64,000 nt of DNA from Pseudomonas sp. ZH-FAD. Its GTDB lineage: Bacteria; Pseudomonadota; Gammaproteobacteria; Pseudomonadales; Pseudomonadaceae. Numbering within the stretch: position 1 is the stretch's first letter; each line of letters opens with the position of its first letter. The notes under the pieces were generated by a model. That model saw only the letters and a list, made by a program, of their open reading frames with translations. It searched no databases and was not told the origin of the DNA. The translations under genes and the position numbers were made by a program. The stretch spans positions 16,202 through 80,201 of the forward strand of contig NZ_PGLR01000028.1 in NCBI RefSeq assembly GCF_002803095.1, in the 5' to 3' direction. This document shows positions 35,134-43,747 of the stretch, piece by piece.

Positions 35134-38100
35134 GCATGCGACTCCTGCAGACGGGCGGCTTTGCGCGCTTCGCGTTTCTCGACGAAGCCGCGGATCAGGA
35201 CATAGAACACCGGAGTCAGCAGCAGACCGAAGAAGGTCACACCGATCATCCCGGAGAACACCGCCACACCCATGGAGTGGCGCATCTCGGCACCTGCACC
35301 GCTGGACAGCACCAGCGGCACCACGGCCATGATGAAGGCAATCGAGGTCATCAGGATCGGGCGCAGACGCAGGCGGCAGGACTCAAGCACGGCCGCGACG
35401 CGATCAAGCCCTTCTTCCTGTTTCTCCTTGGCGAACTCGACGATCAGGATCGCGTTCTTGCAGGCCAGGCCCACCAGTACGATCAGGCCGATCTGGGTGA
35501 AGATGTTGTTGTCCAGGCCCGCGATGATCACCCCGGTGATGGCGGTGAAGAGCACGATCGGCACGATCAGAATCACCGCCAGCGGCAGGCTCCAGCTTTC
35601 GTACTGGGCAGCCAGCACCAGGAAGGCCAGCAGCACGCAGAGCGGGAAGATGAAGATCGCGGTATTGCCGGCGAGGATCTGCTGGTAGGTCAGATCGGTC
35701 CACTCGAAGGTCATGCCGATCGGCAGTTCCTCGTTGAGCAGTTTGGCGATGGCCGCTTCGGCCTGCCCCGAGCTGTAGCCCGGCGCGGCGGCACCGTTGA
35801 TCTCGGCGGTGAGGAAGCCGTTGTAGTGCATCACCCGATCAGGACCTGCGCTGTCATCGACCTTGACGAAGGTCGACAGCGGCACCATCTCGCCACGGTT
35901 ATTGCGCACCTTGAGCTGACCGATCTGTTCCGGCTCCAGGCGGAACTGCTGGTCGGCCTGGACGTTGACCTGGTAGGTGCGGCCGAAACGGTTGAAGTCG
36001 TTGGCATACAGCGAACCCAGGTACACCTGCAGGGTGTCGAAGATGTCGCTGATGGCCACACCGTGGGTCTTGGCCTTTTCGCGGTCGATGGCGGCATCGA
36101 CCTGCGGTACGTTGACCTGGTAACTGGTGAACACCGACATCGGGTTCAGCTCCGGCAACTGGCGGGCCTTGTTGAGGATGTTCTGGGTCTGCGTATACAG
36201 CTCTTCATAGCCCAGGTTGCCACGGTCCTGAATCTGTAGGCGGAAGCCGCCAATGGTGCCCAGGCCCTGTACCGGCGGCGGTGGGAAGATGGCGAGGTAG
36301 GCCTCCTGAATCTCACTGAACTGGCCGTTGAGCTCGGCGGCAATGGCGCCGGCAGACATGCTTTCGTCCTTGCGCAGGCCGAAGTCCTTGAGCGTGACGA
36401 AAACGATGCCGCTGTTGGGACTGTTGGTGAAGCCGTTGATCGACAGGCCCGGGAAGGCCACGGTGTTTTCCACGCCCGGATGCTTGCTGGCGATTTCGCT
36501 CATGCGCTTGATCACCACTTCGGTGCGATCCAGGGTGGCGGCATCCGGCAACTGGGCGAAGGCCACCAGGTACTGCTTGTCCTGCTGCGGCACGAAGCCG
36601 GCCGGAGTGCTGGAGAAGCCCAGGTAACCGAGCACCAGCAGGCCACCGTAGATCAGCATGGCGATGCTGCTGCCACGCAGTACGCGACGCACGGTACCGA
36701 CGTAGCGGTTACTGGCGCGCTCGAACATACGGTTGAACGGGGCGAACAGCCAGCCACCGAACAGCTTGTCGAGCCCACGAGAGAAGGCATCTTTCGGCGC
36801 GTGATGGTCCTTGAGCAAGATGGCCGCGAGGGCCGGCGACAGGGTCAGCGAGTTGATCGCCGAGATCACCGTGGAAATGGCGATGGTCAGTGCGAACTGC
36901 TGATAGAACTGGCCCGACAGACCGGAGATAAAGGCCGTCGGCACGAACACGGCGCACAGCACCAGGGCGGTGGCGACGATGGGGCCGGTCACCTCTTTCA
37001 TGGCCTGGCGAGTGGCCTCGACCGGCGACTTGCCCAGGGCGATGTTACGTTCGACGTTCTCCACCACGACGATGGCGTCGTCCACCACGATACCGATGGC
37101 CAACACCAGGCCGAACAGCGACAGGGCGTTGAGCGAGAAGCCGAACATATGCATGACCGCGAAGGTGCCGATCAAGGACACCGGCACAGCTGCCAGGGGG
37201 ATGATCGAGGCGCGCCAGGTCTGCAGGAACAGCACGACCACCAGCACCACCAGCACCACGGCTTCGAGCAGGGTGTGCACCACCGCCTCGATGGAGCCAC
37301 GCACGAAGATGGTCGGGTCATACACCACTTCGTAGTCCATACCTTGCGGGAAGGACTTCTTCAGCTCGGCCATGCGCCCGCGCACCGAGTCGGAAATATC
37401 GATGGCGTTGGAGCCGGGACGTTGGAACACCGGGATGGCGACCGCCGGCTGGTTGTTCAGCAACGAGCGCAGGGCGTACTGGTTGGAGCCCAGTTCGACG
37501 CGGGCGATGTCGCGCAGACGGGTAATCTCGCCGTTGTCACCGACGCGGATGATGATGTTCTCGAACTCTTCCTCGCTGACCAAGCGGCCCTGGGCGTTGA
37601 TCGACAGCTGGAAGCTGTTGCCGGCATCGGAAGGCGGCGCGCCGAGTGCACCGGCGGCGACCTGACGGTTCTGTTCGCGGATGGCGGTGACCACGTCGGT
37701 GGCGGTGAGCCCGCGCGAGGCCACCTTGTTCGGGTCGAGCCAGACGCGCAGCGAGTAGTTGCCCATGCCGAATAGCTGCACGTCGCCAACGCCGTCCAGG
37801 CGCGCCAGCTCGTCCTTGACGTTGAGCGCGGCGTAGTTGGACAGATAAAGCATGTCGTAGCGCTGATCCGGCGAGGTCAGGTGCACCACCATGGTCAGGT
37901 CCGGGGAGGCCTTGTCCACGGTCACGCCAAGACGCTGCACTTCAGTGGGCAGTGTCGGCATGGTGCGGGTGACGCGGTTCTGCACCTGCACCTGGGCGTT
38001 GTCCAGGTCGGTGCCGAGGGCGAAAGTCACGGTCAGCGTCAGGCGGCCATCAATGGTCGACTGCGACGACATATAAAGCATGCCCTCAACACCGACGATG

Positions 38101-38309
38101 GCCTGCTCCAGCGGCGAGGCGACAGTTTCACCGATCACCTTGGGGTTGGCGCCGGGGAAATCGGCACGCACCACGACGGTGGGCGGCACCACTTCCGGGT
38201 ATTCACTGATCGGCAGTTGGAACAGCGAGATGGCGCCGCCGATCAGGATCAGCAGCGACAGCACCGCGGCGAAGATCGGCCGCTGGATGAAGAATTGCGA
38301 GAAATTCAT
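35130..38309 (-). CDS. mexF: RND efflux transporter MexF
   Basis: Encodes 1059 residues, full length for an RND transporter. It starts MNFSQFFIQRPIFAAVLSLL, the conserved first helix, and carries twelve predicted membrane spans and two large periplasmic loops. The proton-relay motif GIVVDDAIVVVENVERNIA lies near residue 400. It uses the proton gradient to pump drugs to OprN through the periplasmic adaptor MexE. It is 28 bases after mexE and overlaps oprN, forming a three-gene operon. No frameshift or truncation was seen. Confidence 0.94.
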   Translation of the reverse strand: MNFSQFFIQRPIFAAVLSLLILIGGAISLFQLPISEYPEVVPPTVVVRADFPGANPKVIGETVASPLEQAIVGVEGMLYMSSQSTIDGRLTLTVTFALGTDLDNAQVQVQNRVTRTMPTLPTEVQRLGVTVDKASPDLTMVVHLTSPDQRYDMLYLSNYAALNVKDELARLDGVGDVQLFGMGNYSLRVWLDPNKVASRGLTATDVVTAIREQNRQVAAGALGAPPSDAGNSFQLSINAQGRLVSEEEFENIIIRVGDNGEITRLRDIARVELGSNQYALRSLLNNQPAVAIPVFQRPGSNAIDISDSVRGRMAELKKSFPQGMDYEVVYDPTIFVRGSIEAVVHTLLEAVVLVVLVVVLFLQTWRASIIPLAAVPVSLIGTFAVMHMFGFSLNALSLFGLVLAIGIVVDDAIVVVENVERNIALGKSPVEATRQAMKEVTGPIVATALVLCAVFVPTAFISGLSGQFYQQFALTIAISTVISAINSLTLSPALAAILLKDHHAPKDAFSRGLDKLFGGWLFAPFNRMFERASNRYVGTVRRVLRGSSIAMLIYGGLLVLGYLGFSSTPAGFVPQQDKQYLVAFAQLPDAATLDRTEVVIKRMSEIASKHPGVENTVAFPGLSINGFTNSPNSGIVFVTLKDFGLRKDESMSAGAIAAELNGQFSEIQEAYLAIFPPPPVQGLGTIGGFRLQIQDRGNLGYEELYTQTQNILNKARQLPELNPMSVFTSYQVNVPQVDAAIDREKAKTHGVAISDIFDTLQVYLGSLYANDFNRFGRTYQVNVQADQQFRLEPEQIGQLKVRNNRGEMVPLSTFVKVDDSAGPDRVMHYNGFLTAEINGAAAPGYSSGQAEAAIAKLLNEELPIGMTFEWTDLTYQQILAGNTAIFIFPLCVLLAFLVLAAQYESWSLPLAVILIVPIVLFTAITGVIIAGLDNNIFTQIGLIVLVGLACKNAILIVEFAKEKQEEGLDRVAAVLESCRLRLRPILMTSIAFIMAVVPLVLSSGAGAEMRHSMGVAVFSGMIGVTFFGLLLTPVFYVLIRGFVEKREARKAARLQESHA

Positions 38310-38337
38310 GGGGGTTCCTCAGGTCGCGCAGGCGTTA

Positions 38338-39576
38338 TCAGCCGCGCGGCGCGCGAGCGTCGATGTGGTCGGCGGCGATACGCGGGGCCTGGCTTGCATC
38401 GACGGCCTGACGCAGGCGCGCCAGTTGCTCGAGGGTGCTGTCATCGGCCATGGCCACCGGTTGCGGATCGACGGTGGAGCCAGGCATGGCGCGCTGCAGA
38501 CCGTTGACCACGATCTTCTCGCCCTTGCTCAGGCCGCTGCGGACGATGCGCAGACCTTCGAGCTTCGGCCCCAGCTCGATTGAGCGATAGGCCACGGCGT
38601 TGTCATCACCCAGCACCAGCACGTACTTCTTGCCCAGGTCGGTGCCGACAGCTTCGTCCTTGATCAGAGTGGCGGCGTAGGGCTTGCTGCCCACCAGCTT
38701 CAGGCGTGCATACAGGCCGGGGGTGAAGCGACCATCCTGGTTGTCGAACACGGCGCGGCCACGGATGGTGCCAGTGCGTGGGTTGACCTGGTTGTCGAGA
38801 AAATCCAGCTGGCCCAGATGCGGGTGACCGCTTTCATCCGACAGGCCGAGATACACCGGGCTGGCGCCACGGGCATCGTAGCCGGATTGACGGGCCAGCT
38901 CGACATACTTGAGGAAGGCGCGTTCATCGGCATCGAAGTAGGCGTAGACCTTGTCGGTGGAGACCACCGAGGTCAGCAGGCTCTCGCCGGCACCGACCAG
39001 GTTGCCTTCGGTGATTTCGGCGCGGCTGACGCGACCGTCGATGGGCGCAGTGATGCGGGTGAAACTGAGGCTGAGGCGGGCGTTTTCCAGCTCGGCGGCG
39101 ATTGCGGCGACCTGAGCCTGAGCCTCGGTGGCGGCGCTGGCACGGGCATCGGCCAGTTCCGCGGAGATGGCGTTGCTCTGGCGCAGGCGTTCGCCGCGGC
39201 GGGCTTCGTTGGCGGCACGGGCCTGGCTGGCGCGGGCCTGTTGCAGTTGGGCTTCGAGGCGTTTGACCTCGGCCTGGAACGGACGCGGGTCGATCTGGAA
39301 CAGCAGATTGCCTTTTTTCACCAGGGTGCCTTCGTCGAAGGCGACCTTGTCGATGTAACCGGAAACGCGCGGACGGATTTCGACGGATTGCGGCGCTTCT
39401 AGGCGACCGGTGAACTCGTCCCACTCGTTGATGGGTTGTTCGATGACCTCGGCGACGCTGACCTTGGGTGCAGGCATTTGCGCCTGGGTCTGTGCGGCCT
39501 GCTCGCAGCCGCCGAGTGCGAGTACGCCGGCGAGGGCCAGGGGGAATATCCAGATGTTCTTGTGCTGCTGTTCCAT
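38338..39576 (-). CDS. mexE: Periplasmic adaptor subunit MexE
   Basis: Encodes 412 residues. A lipoprotein signal (MEQQHKNIWIFPLALAG then VLALGGC) places it on the inner-membrane outer face. The membrane-fusion-protein order is seen: beta-barrel/lipoyl halves (RPRVSGYIDKVAFDEGTLVK and RITAPIDGRVSRAEI) flanking an alpha-helical hairpin (~95-150), then the membrane-proximal domain. It links MexF to OprN. Expression is expected to require MexT, whose gene lies 186 bases upstream on the same strand. Confidence 0.94.
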   Translation of the reverse strand: MEQQHKNIWIFPLALAGVLALGGCEQAAQTQAQMPAPKVSVAEVIEQPINEWDEFTGRLEAPQSVEIRPRVSGYIDKVAFDEGTLVKKGNLLFQIDPRPFQAEVKRLEAQLQQARASQARAANEARRGERLRQSNAISAELADARASAATEAQAQVAAIAAELENARLSLSFTRITAPIDGRVSRAEITEGNLVGAGESLLTSVVSTDKVYAYFDADERAFLKYVELARQSGYDARGASPVYLGLSDESGHPHLGQLDFLDNQVNPRTGTIRGRAVFDNQDGRFTPGLYARLKLVGSKPYAATLIKDEAVGTDLGKKYVLVLGDDNAVAYRSIELGPKLEGLRIVRSGLSKGEKIVVNGLQRAMPGSTVDPQPVAMADDSTLEQLARLRQAVDASQAPRIAADHIDARAPRG

Positions 39577-39692
39577 GGGTGACTCCGCCAGTCGGATTTG
39601 TGGATTGGCGGAGTCTGCGACGAGTCTCGGAGGGCTACGAATCGAATGCCATGAATTTGAACATTATCGGGAATGATAAAAGGCGGACTTAT

Positions 39693-39704
39693 ATCAATTT
39701 TGAT
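39693..39704. promoter_or_regulatory. Candidate MexT-type (nod-box-like) site before mexE
   Basis: ATCAATTTTGAT is a near palindrome (ATCAA/TTGAT) about 117 bases before the mexE start, between mexT and mexE. LysR regulators bind such T-N11-A palindromes and MexT is reported to use a nod-box-like sequence beginning ATCA. The match to the full published consensus is only partial. Confidence 0.3.
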
Positions 39705-39762
39705 CTATGAGGGTGCACCAAGGTTCCTGGAGACACTTGGATCGTGCATTTCCAGATATTTA

Positions 39763-40677
39763 TCAGAGGCTATCCGGGTCGCCGCAGAACATCTGGATGC
39801 GCGAGCGCAGCCAGCGCTCGGCTGGGTCGTTGTCCTGGGCGCCACGCCAGGCCATATGCAGTTCGTAGGTCTGCGCCTCTAGCGGCAGATCCTCGGCGCG
39901 AAGGCCGCCGGCTGCGGTCAAGGCGGCGGCGGTGTAGTCCGGCACGCTGGCGACGATATCGGTTTCCGCCAGCAGGGTGGCCAGACCGTTGAACTGCGGA
40001 ACGGCCAATACGATGTGGCGCTCGCGTCCAAGCTTGGCCAGTTCATCGTCGATGAAGCCGGTGAGGTCGCCGGCGAAGGACACCAGCGCATGGGGACGTG
40101 CGCAGAAATCGTCAAGGCTGAGCGCGCCGGGTACGGTGTCGGCGCGCAGCAGCTTAGCCTTTGTGCGACGCAGCACCTTGCGCTTGGCGTTGGCCGGCAG
40201 CTCTTCGGTGTAGGCCACGCCCACCGAAATTTCACCAGATGCCAGCAGGCCGGGCATCATCAGGTAGTTGGTGCGGCGAATCACCAGCACCACGCCCGGC
40301 GCTTCTGCGCGCAGGCGTCGGAGCATAGCTGGCAGCAGGGCGAACTCGACGTCGTCGGACAGGCCGATGCGAAATATCGCTTTGCTGGTGGCGGGATCGA
40401 AGTCGGCGGCGCGGCTGACAGCGGTGGAGATCGAGTCAAGCGCCGGCGAGAGCAGGGCGAAGATCTCCTGCGCGCGCGGTGTCGGCTCCATGCTGCGACC
40501 GGTACGCACGAATAGCGGATCATCGAACAGGGTACGCAGGCGAGCGAGCGCCGCACTGATGGCGGGCTGGCCGAGAAACAGCTTCTCTGCGGCTCGCGTC
40601 ACGCTGCGCTCGTGCATCAAGGTCTCGAAGACAATCAACAGGTTCAGATCGAGGCGGCGCAGGTCGTTGCGGTTCAT
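39763..40677 (-). CDS. mexT: LysR-type activator MexT
   Basis: Encodes 304 residues, the length of functional MexT. The N-terminal helix-turn-helix is LNLLIVFETLMHERSVTRAA followed by GQPAISAALARLRTLFDDPL; the effector domain follows (~95-300). MexT activates mexEF-oprN and responds to redox state and to MexS activity in P. aeruginosa. It is encoded just upstream of mexE in the same direction and divergently from mexS, as in P. aeruginosa. The coding sequence is intact; the 8-bp repeat that inactivates mexT in some PAO1 lines was not seen. Confidence 0.9.
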   Translation of the reverse strand: MNRNDLRRLDLNLLIVFETLMHERSVTRAAEKLFLGQPAISAALARLRTLFDDPLFVRTGRSMEPTPRAQEIFALLSPALDSISTAVSRAADFDPATSKAIFRIGLSDDVEFALLPAMLRRLRAEAPGVVLVIRRTNYLMMPGLLASGEISVGVAYTEELPANAKRKVLRRTKAKLLRADTVPGALSLDDFCARPHALVSFAGDLTGFIDDELAKLGRERHIVLAVPQFNGLATLLAETDIVASVPDYTAAALTAAGGLRAEDLPLEAQTYELHMAWRGAQDNDPAERWLRSRIQMFCGDPDSL

Positions 40678-40796
40678 CCGGGTACCATTCGAGGGATACG
40701 GGCCTTGTCAGCGCGGCGCTGCAAATGAGAGCCTTTGCCCAGGCAATATTACGGGCAGTGTGCAGCGGATTGAAAGCTGCTGAATCACTGACAGGC

Positions 40797-40821
40797 ATGA
40801 AGACTATCGATAGAGTCTGAT
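40797..40821 (-). promoter_or_regulatory. Candidate MexT box between mexT and mexS
   Basis: Read on the minus strand, the site is ATCA-N6-ATCGAT-N4-TTCAT. The MexT consensus I recall is ATCA-N5-GTCGAT-N4-ACYAT, so two elements fit closely and one spacer is a base longer. It lies 75-99 bases before the mexS start, suited to MexT activation of mexS. Binding is unproven. Confidence 0.4.
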
Positions 40822-40895
40822 AGTGTCGCCGCCGCACAGCGGATAGAGTCCACAGTCATTGAAGTGTTAATCCGCGATCAAGCTCGAGGTAAGCG

Positions 40896-41918
40896 ATGTC
40901 CCGCATGATCCGTTTTCATAAGTTCGGCGATGCCGATGTGCTCCAGTACGAAGAGGTTCCGACGCCTGTGCCCGGCCCTGGCGAAGTCTTGGTGCGCGTT
41001 CAGGCCGTCGGCCTGGGCTGGAAAGACGTGCTGTGGCGTCAGAACCTGGCGTCCGAACAGGCCAAGCTTCCGGCCGGCACCGGTTTCGAACTGGCCGGCA
41101 CCGTGGCGGCGTTAGGTGATGGCGTGAGCGACTTCGAAGTCGGCACCGCCGTTGCCGGTTTCCCGGCGGGTACGCCGAACCGTTATCCGACCTGGGGCGA
41201 TCTGGTGCTGATGCCCAGCCACGCCCTGACCCGTTATCCCGACGTGCTCAGCCCGGTCGAGGCCAGCGTTCATTACACCGGCCTGCTGTTCGGCTATCTG
41301 GCACTGAACGATCTCGCGCATCTGAAGCCCGGCCAGCATGTGCTGATCACCGAGGCCAGCCACTGCATGGCACCACAGACCGTGCAACTGGCCAAGGCGC
41401 TGGGTGCCAAGGTCATCGCCTCCACCAGTTCCTCGGAGGATCGCGAATTCCTGCGTGGCCTGGGTGCCGACAAGGTGATCGCCACCGAGGAACAGGACCT
41501 GGTCCTGGAAGTCGAGCGCTACACCGAAGGCAAGGGTGTCGAGGTGATTCTCGACCAGTGTGCCGGCCCGCAGATGAAGCTGCTGGGTGATATCGCCGCG
41601 CCGCGCGGCAAGCTGATCCTGTACGGCATCAATGGCGGCAACGATACTGCTTTCCCTGCTTGCGCCGCATTCAAGAAGCACCTGCAGTTCTTCCGTCACT
41701 GCGTGCTGGATTTCACCGGGTGCCCGGAACTGGGGATCGAGCCGAACAATGATGCTGTGCAGCGCGCACTTACGCACATCAACCAGATGACGGCGGACCG
41801 TTTGCTGACGCCGGTGATAGACAAGGTGTTCGATTTCGAAGACTTCGTCGAAGCGCATCGCTACATGGAAACCTGCCCTAATCGCGGGCGAGTGGCCCTG
41901 AAACTGGCCACGGATTAA
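40896..41918 (+). CDS. mexS: MexS-type NAD(P)H oxidoreductase
   Basis: Encodes 340 residues of the zinc-type alcohol dehydrogenase/quinone oxidoreductase (MDR) superfamily. The GroES-like part includes VQAVGLGWKDVLWRQ, GTGFELAGTVAALGDGVSD; the Rossmann part includes VLITEASHCMAPQTVQLAK and LILYGINGG. In P. aeruginosa, MexS loss raises MexT activity and efflux (nfxC phenotype), implying that it detoxifies a MexT-activating electrophile. GAGG precedes the start. Divergent from mexT, which supports the name. No catalytic zinc cysteines are evident. Confidence 0.88.
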   Translation: MSRMIRFHKFGDADVLQYEEVPTPVPGPGEVLVRVQAVGLGWKDVLWRQNLASEQAKLPAGTGFELAGTVAALGDGVSDFEVGTAVAGFPAGTPNRYPTWGDLVLMPSHALTRYPDVLSPVEASVHYTGLLFGYLALNDLAHLKPGQHVLITEASHCMAPQTVQLAKALGAKVIASTSSSEDREFLRGLGADKVIATEEQDLVLEVERYTEGKGVEVILDQCAGPQMKLLGDIAAPRGKLILYGINGGNDTAFPACAAFKKHLQFFRHCVLDFTGCPELGIEPNNDAVQRALTHINQMTADRLLTPVIDKVFDFEDFVEAHRYMETCPNRGRVALKLATD

Positions 41919-41930
41919 AGTCCGTGGCCA
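41905..41930 (+). terminator. Stem-loop at the mexS stop codon
   Basis: TGGCCACGGA pairs perfectly with TCCGTGGCCA around TTAAAG, and the mexS stop lies within the loop. There is no T run, so termination may be weak; it separates mexS from cheV. Confidence 0.45.
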
Positions 41931-41979
41931 CCCGGTCGCTATATCCGGTAGGTCTAATCGTTCTTTCAAGGAAAGTGGC

Positions 41980-42873
41980 ATGAGTATGGTCGTCGGCGAC
42001 GCGCTATCGCTGTTGTTGTTTCGTTTGCATAGCGGCCGCCTGCTGGGGATCAACCTGCTCAAGGTAAACGAGATCATTCCGTGCCCAGCCTTGACCAAGC
42101 TGCCCAATCGTCACCCCAACGTGCGCGGCATCGCCACCTTGCGTAGCGCCGCGATGACTGTGATCGACCTGGCGCGCGCCATCGGCGAACGCGGTGCGGC
42201 TGACGAAGACGATGGTTGCCTGATCGTCACCGAGTTGAGCCGCTCGCGCCAGGGGCTGCACGTGAAAAGTGTCGAGCGTATCGTGCAGTGCTCCACCCGC
42301 GATGTGCGTCCTCCACCCGCCGGCTCCGGCGCGCGTGCCTTCATTACCGGTGTGACCCAGATCGATGGCGCCATCGTGCAGGTTCTTGATATCGAGAAGG
42401 TGCTGCACGACATTGCGCCTGCGCTGGAGGAAGCCCCTGTCGGACAACTGCTCGATGACCAGGATGCCCGCTTGCTGCAAGGTCGCCGCGTGTTGCTGGT
42501 CGACGACTCGCAAGTCGCGCTGCAACAGACTCTCAACGTACTGCGCCAACTGGGGCTCGATTGCACCGCAGTGCGCAGTGCCCAGGCTGCCCTGCAGCAA
42601 CTGCACGAATACCATCAGGCTGGCATGCCATTCGAGCTGCTGGTCTCGGACATCGAGATGCCGGAGCTGGATGGCTATAGCCTGGTTCAGGAAATTCGTC
42701 GCAGCCCCGATATTGCCGACACCTACGTGCTGCTACACACCTCGCTGGACAGCACCATGAATACCGAGAAGGCGCGTTCGGTCGGTGCCAATGCGGTACT
42801 GACCAAGTTCTCCTCGGTCGATCTCAGCCAGGCACTGCTCGATGCCTTCCGGCAAATGAGCGGGCAGCACTGA
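41980..42873 (+). CDS. cheV: Chemotaxis coupling protein CheV
   Basis: Encodes 297 residues: an N-terminal CheW-like domain (~5-150; LGINLLKVNEIIPCPALTKL, VIDLARAIG) and a C-terminal receiver domain (~165-290; VLLVDDSQVALQQTLNVLRQ with the phospho-acceptor D in LVSDIEMPELDGYSL, then LLHTSLDS and the lysine of VLTKFSS). It couples chemoreceptors to CheA and tunes them by phosphorylation. Two receptor genes lie elsewhere in the window but not adjacent. AAGGAAAG precedes the start. Confidence 0.92.
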   Translation: MSMVVGDALSLLLFRLHSGRLLGINLLKVNEIIPCPALTKLPNRHPNVRGIATLRSAAMTVIDLARAIGERGAADEDDGCLIVTELSRSRQGLHVKSVERIVQCSTRDVRPPPAGSGARAFITGVTQIDGAIVQVLDIEKVLHDIAPALEEAPVGQLLDDQDARLLQGRRVLLVDDSQVALQQTLNVLRQLGLDCTAVRSAQAALQQLHEYHQAGMPFELLVSDIEMPELDGYSLVQEIRRSPDIADTYVLLHTSLDSTMNTEKARSVGANAVLTKFSSVDLSQALLDAFRQMSGQH

Positions 42874-42882
42874 GCTCCCCTG

Positions 42883-42913
42883 CAACCCCTTGCCGCTTGA
42901 CGGCAAGGGGTTG
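42883..42913 (+). terminator. Stem-loop terminator after cheV
   Basis: CAACCCCTTGCCG pairs with CGGCAAGGGGTTG around a short loop, ten bases after the cheV stop. The following sequence is only moderately T-rich. Confidence 0.75.
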
Positions 42914-42979
42914 CCTCATTTCCTTTCTACCTGATTATAAAGTTCAATACTTTCAATTGGTTAGGCGCACCTCGTGAGC

Positions 42980-42995
42980 TGGCATGCGCTTTGAA
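42980..42995 (+). promoter_or_regulatory. Weak sigma-54-like promoter
   Basis: TGGCATGCGCTTTGAA has the GG and TTG elements at the correct sigma-54 spacing; the sixth base and the -12 GC are imperfect (GA). It lies 42 bases before the start of the hypothetical gene at 43037. An ordinary promoter is equally possible. Confidence 0.25.
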
Positions 42996-43036
42996 TCAGT
43001 GCGCCTGGCAATTGCAACTCAGTCAAGGAGCACGGC

Positions 43037-43540
43037 ATGAGCACGATTGGAGGTATTGGCAGTTACGGTGGCATATCCCTGACGGGATTTCGCAGCAAGC
43101 AGAGTGAAGAGCAGGGCGAACTGGCCCAGTTGGCGCGCAATGTCGAGAAGACCACGCGCACGGCGAACGCCGAGTCCGAACGCGAGTTCCGCGCCAGGCA
43201 GGCTACGGAGGAGGGCTTCGCGCGTTTGCGCGTCGCGCTGCAGAATGCGTCAGACGGCAAGGTCGAGACATCCGTCAGTTCAGGGCAGGTGGAAAAGCCA
43301 CTGGGCGACGAGGGCGGTAACGCCGCGCTGGAGGCTTTCAAGGCCTATATGGCAATGACTCCGGCCGAAAAGATGCGCGACAGTATCCTCAAGGAAATAG
43401 GCATGACCGAAGAGGAGATCGAGGCGCTGCCACCTGAGCAGCAGAAGGCAGTCGAAGAAGAAATTGCCCAGCGCATGGAGGAGCGAGCCAAGATGCAGGC
43501 CCAGTCAGAAGACAATGGTCATTCTTATGGGCTGATCTGA
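43037..43540 (+). CDS. Conserved Pseudomonas-type protein of unknown function
   Basis: Encodes 167 residues with a Gly/Ser-rich N-terminus (MSTIGGIGSYGGISLTGF), then charged, probably coiled segments (EEQGELAQLARNVEKT), a Gly/Ser-rich linker, and a C-terminal helical region MTPAEKMRDSILKEIGMTEE leading to EEIAQRMEERAKMQ. No signal peptide or membrane helix is visible. AAGGAG precedes the start. The composition is reminiscent of secreted or structural accessory proteins, but no function can be assigned. Confidence 0.75.
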   Translation: MSTIGGIGSYGGISLTGFRSKQSEEQGELAQLARNVEKTTRTANAESEREFRARQATEEGFARLRVALQNASDGKVETSVSSGQVEKPLGDEGGNAALEAFKAYMAMTPAEKMRDSILKEIGMTEEEIEALPPEQQKAVEEEIAQRMEERAKMQAQSEDNGHSYGLI

Positions 43541-43591
43541 TCGGCGTGCGCCTTGTTGGATGGGTAATTCAGGGTTGGGCCTGCGAAAAAA

Positions 43592-43609
43592 CCGTGATGT
43601 AAATCACGG
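43592..43609. promoter_or_regulatory. CRP/FNR-like palindrome
   Basis: CCGTGATGTAAATCACGG contains GTGA-N6-TCAC, the core of CRP/Vfr sites, and equally GTGAT-N4-ATCAC, close to the ANR/DNR box. It lies about 140 bases before the first duplicated AraC gene and has no counterpart noticed before the second copy. Confidence 0.4.
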
Positions 43610-43646
43610 ATGATTCTCCGTCCTGGTGAATAACCGTTGGAATTTT

Positions 43647-43689
43647 CATGGGTTGAACTGTCTATCAATCGACGACGGTTCAACCCATG
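43647..43689. repeat. 12-bp inverted repeat upstream of the first AraC gene
   Basis: CATGGGTTGAAC (43647-43658) is repeated inverted as GTTCAACCCATG (43678-43689) with a 19-base gap and no T run. It lies 59-101 bases before the AraC start, so it may be an operator pair or a transcript hairpin. The equivalent position before the second AraC copy keeps only half of it. Confidence 0.5.
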
Positions 43690-43747
43690 GGCTCTAACCG
43701 GTTGAGCTTTCACCACCCTAGAGAATCTTTATCAGGTCATTGCCAAT

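Noticed and set aside
36480..37775. 431-codon open frame antisense to mexF
   Set aside because: Histidine- and glutamine-rich shadow frame; mexF is complete on the other strand.
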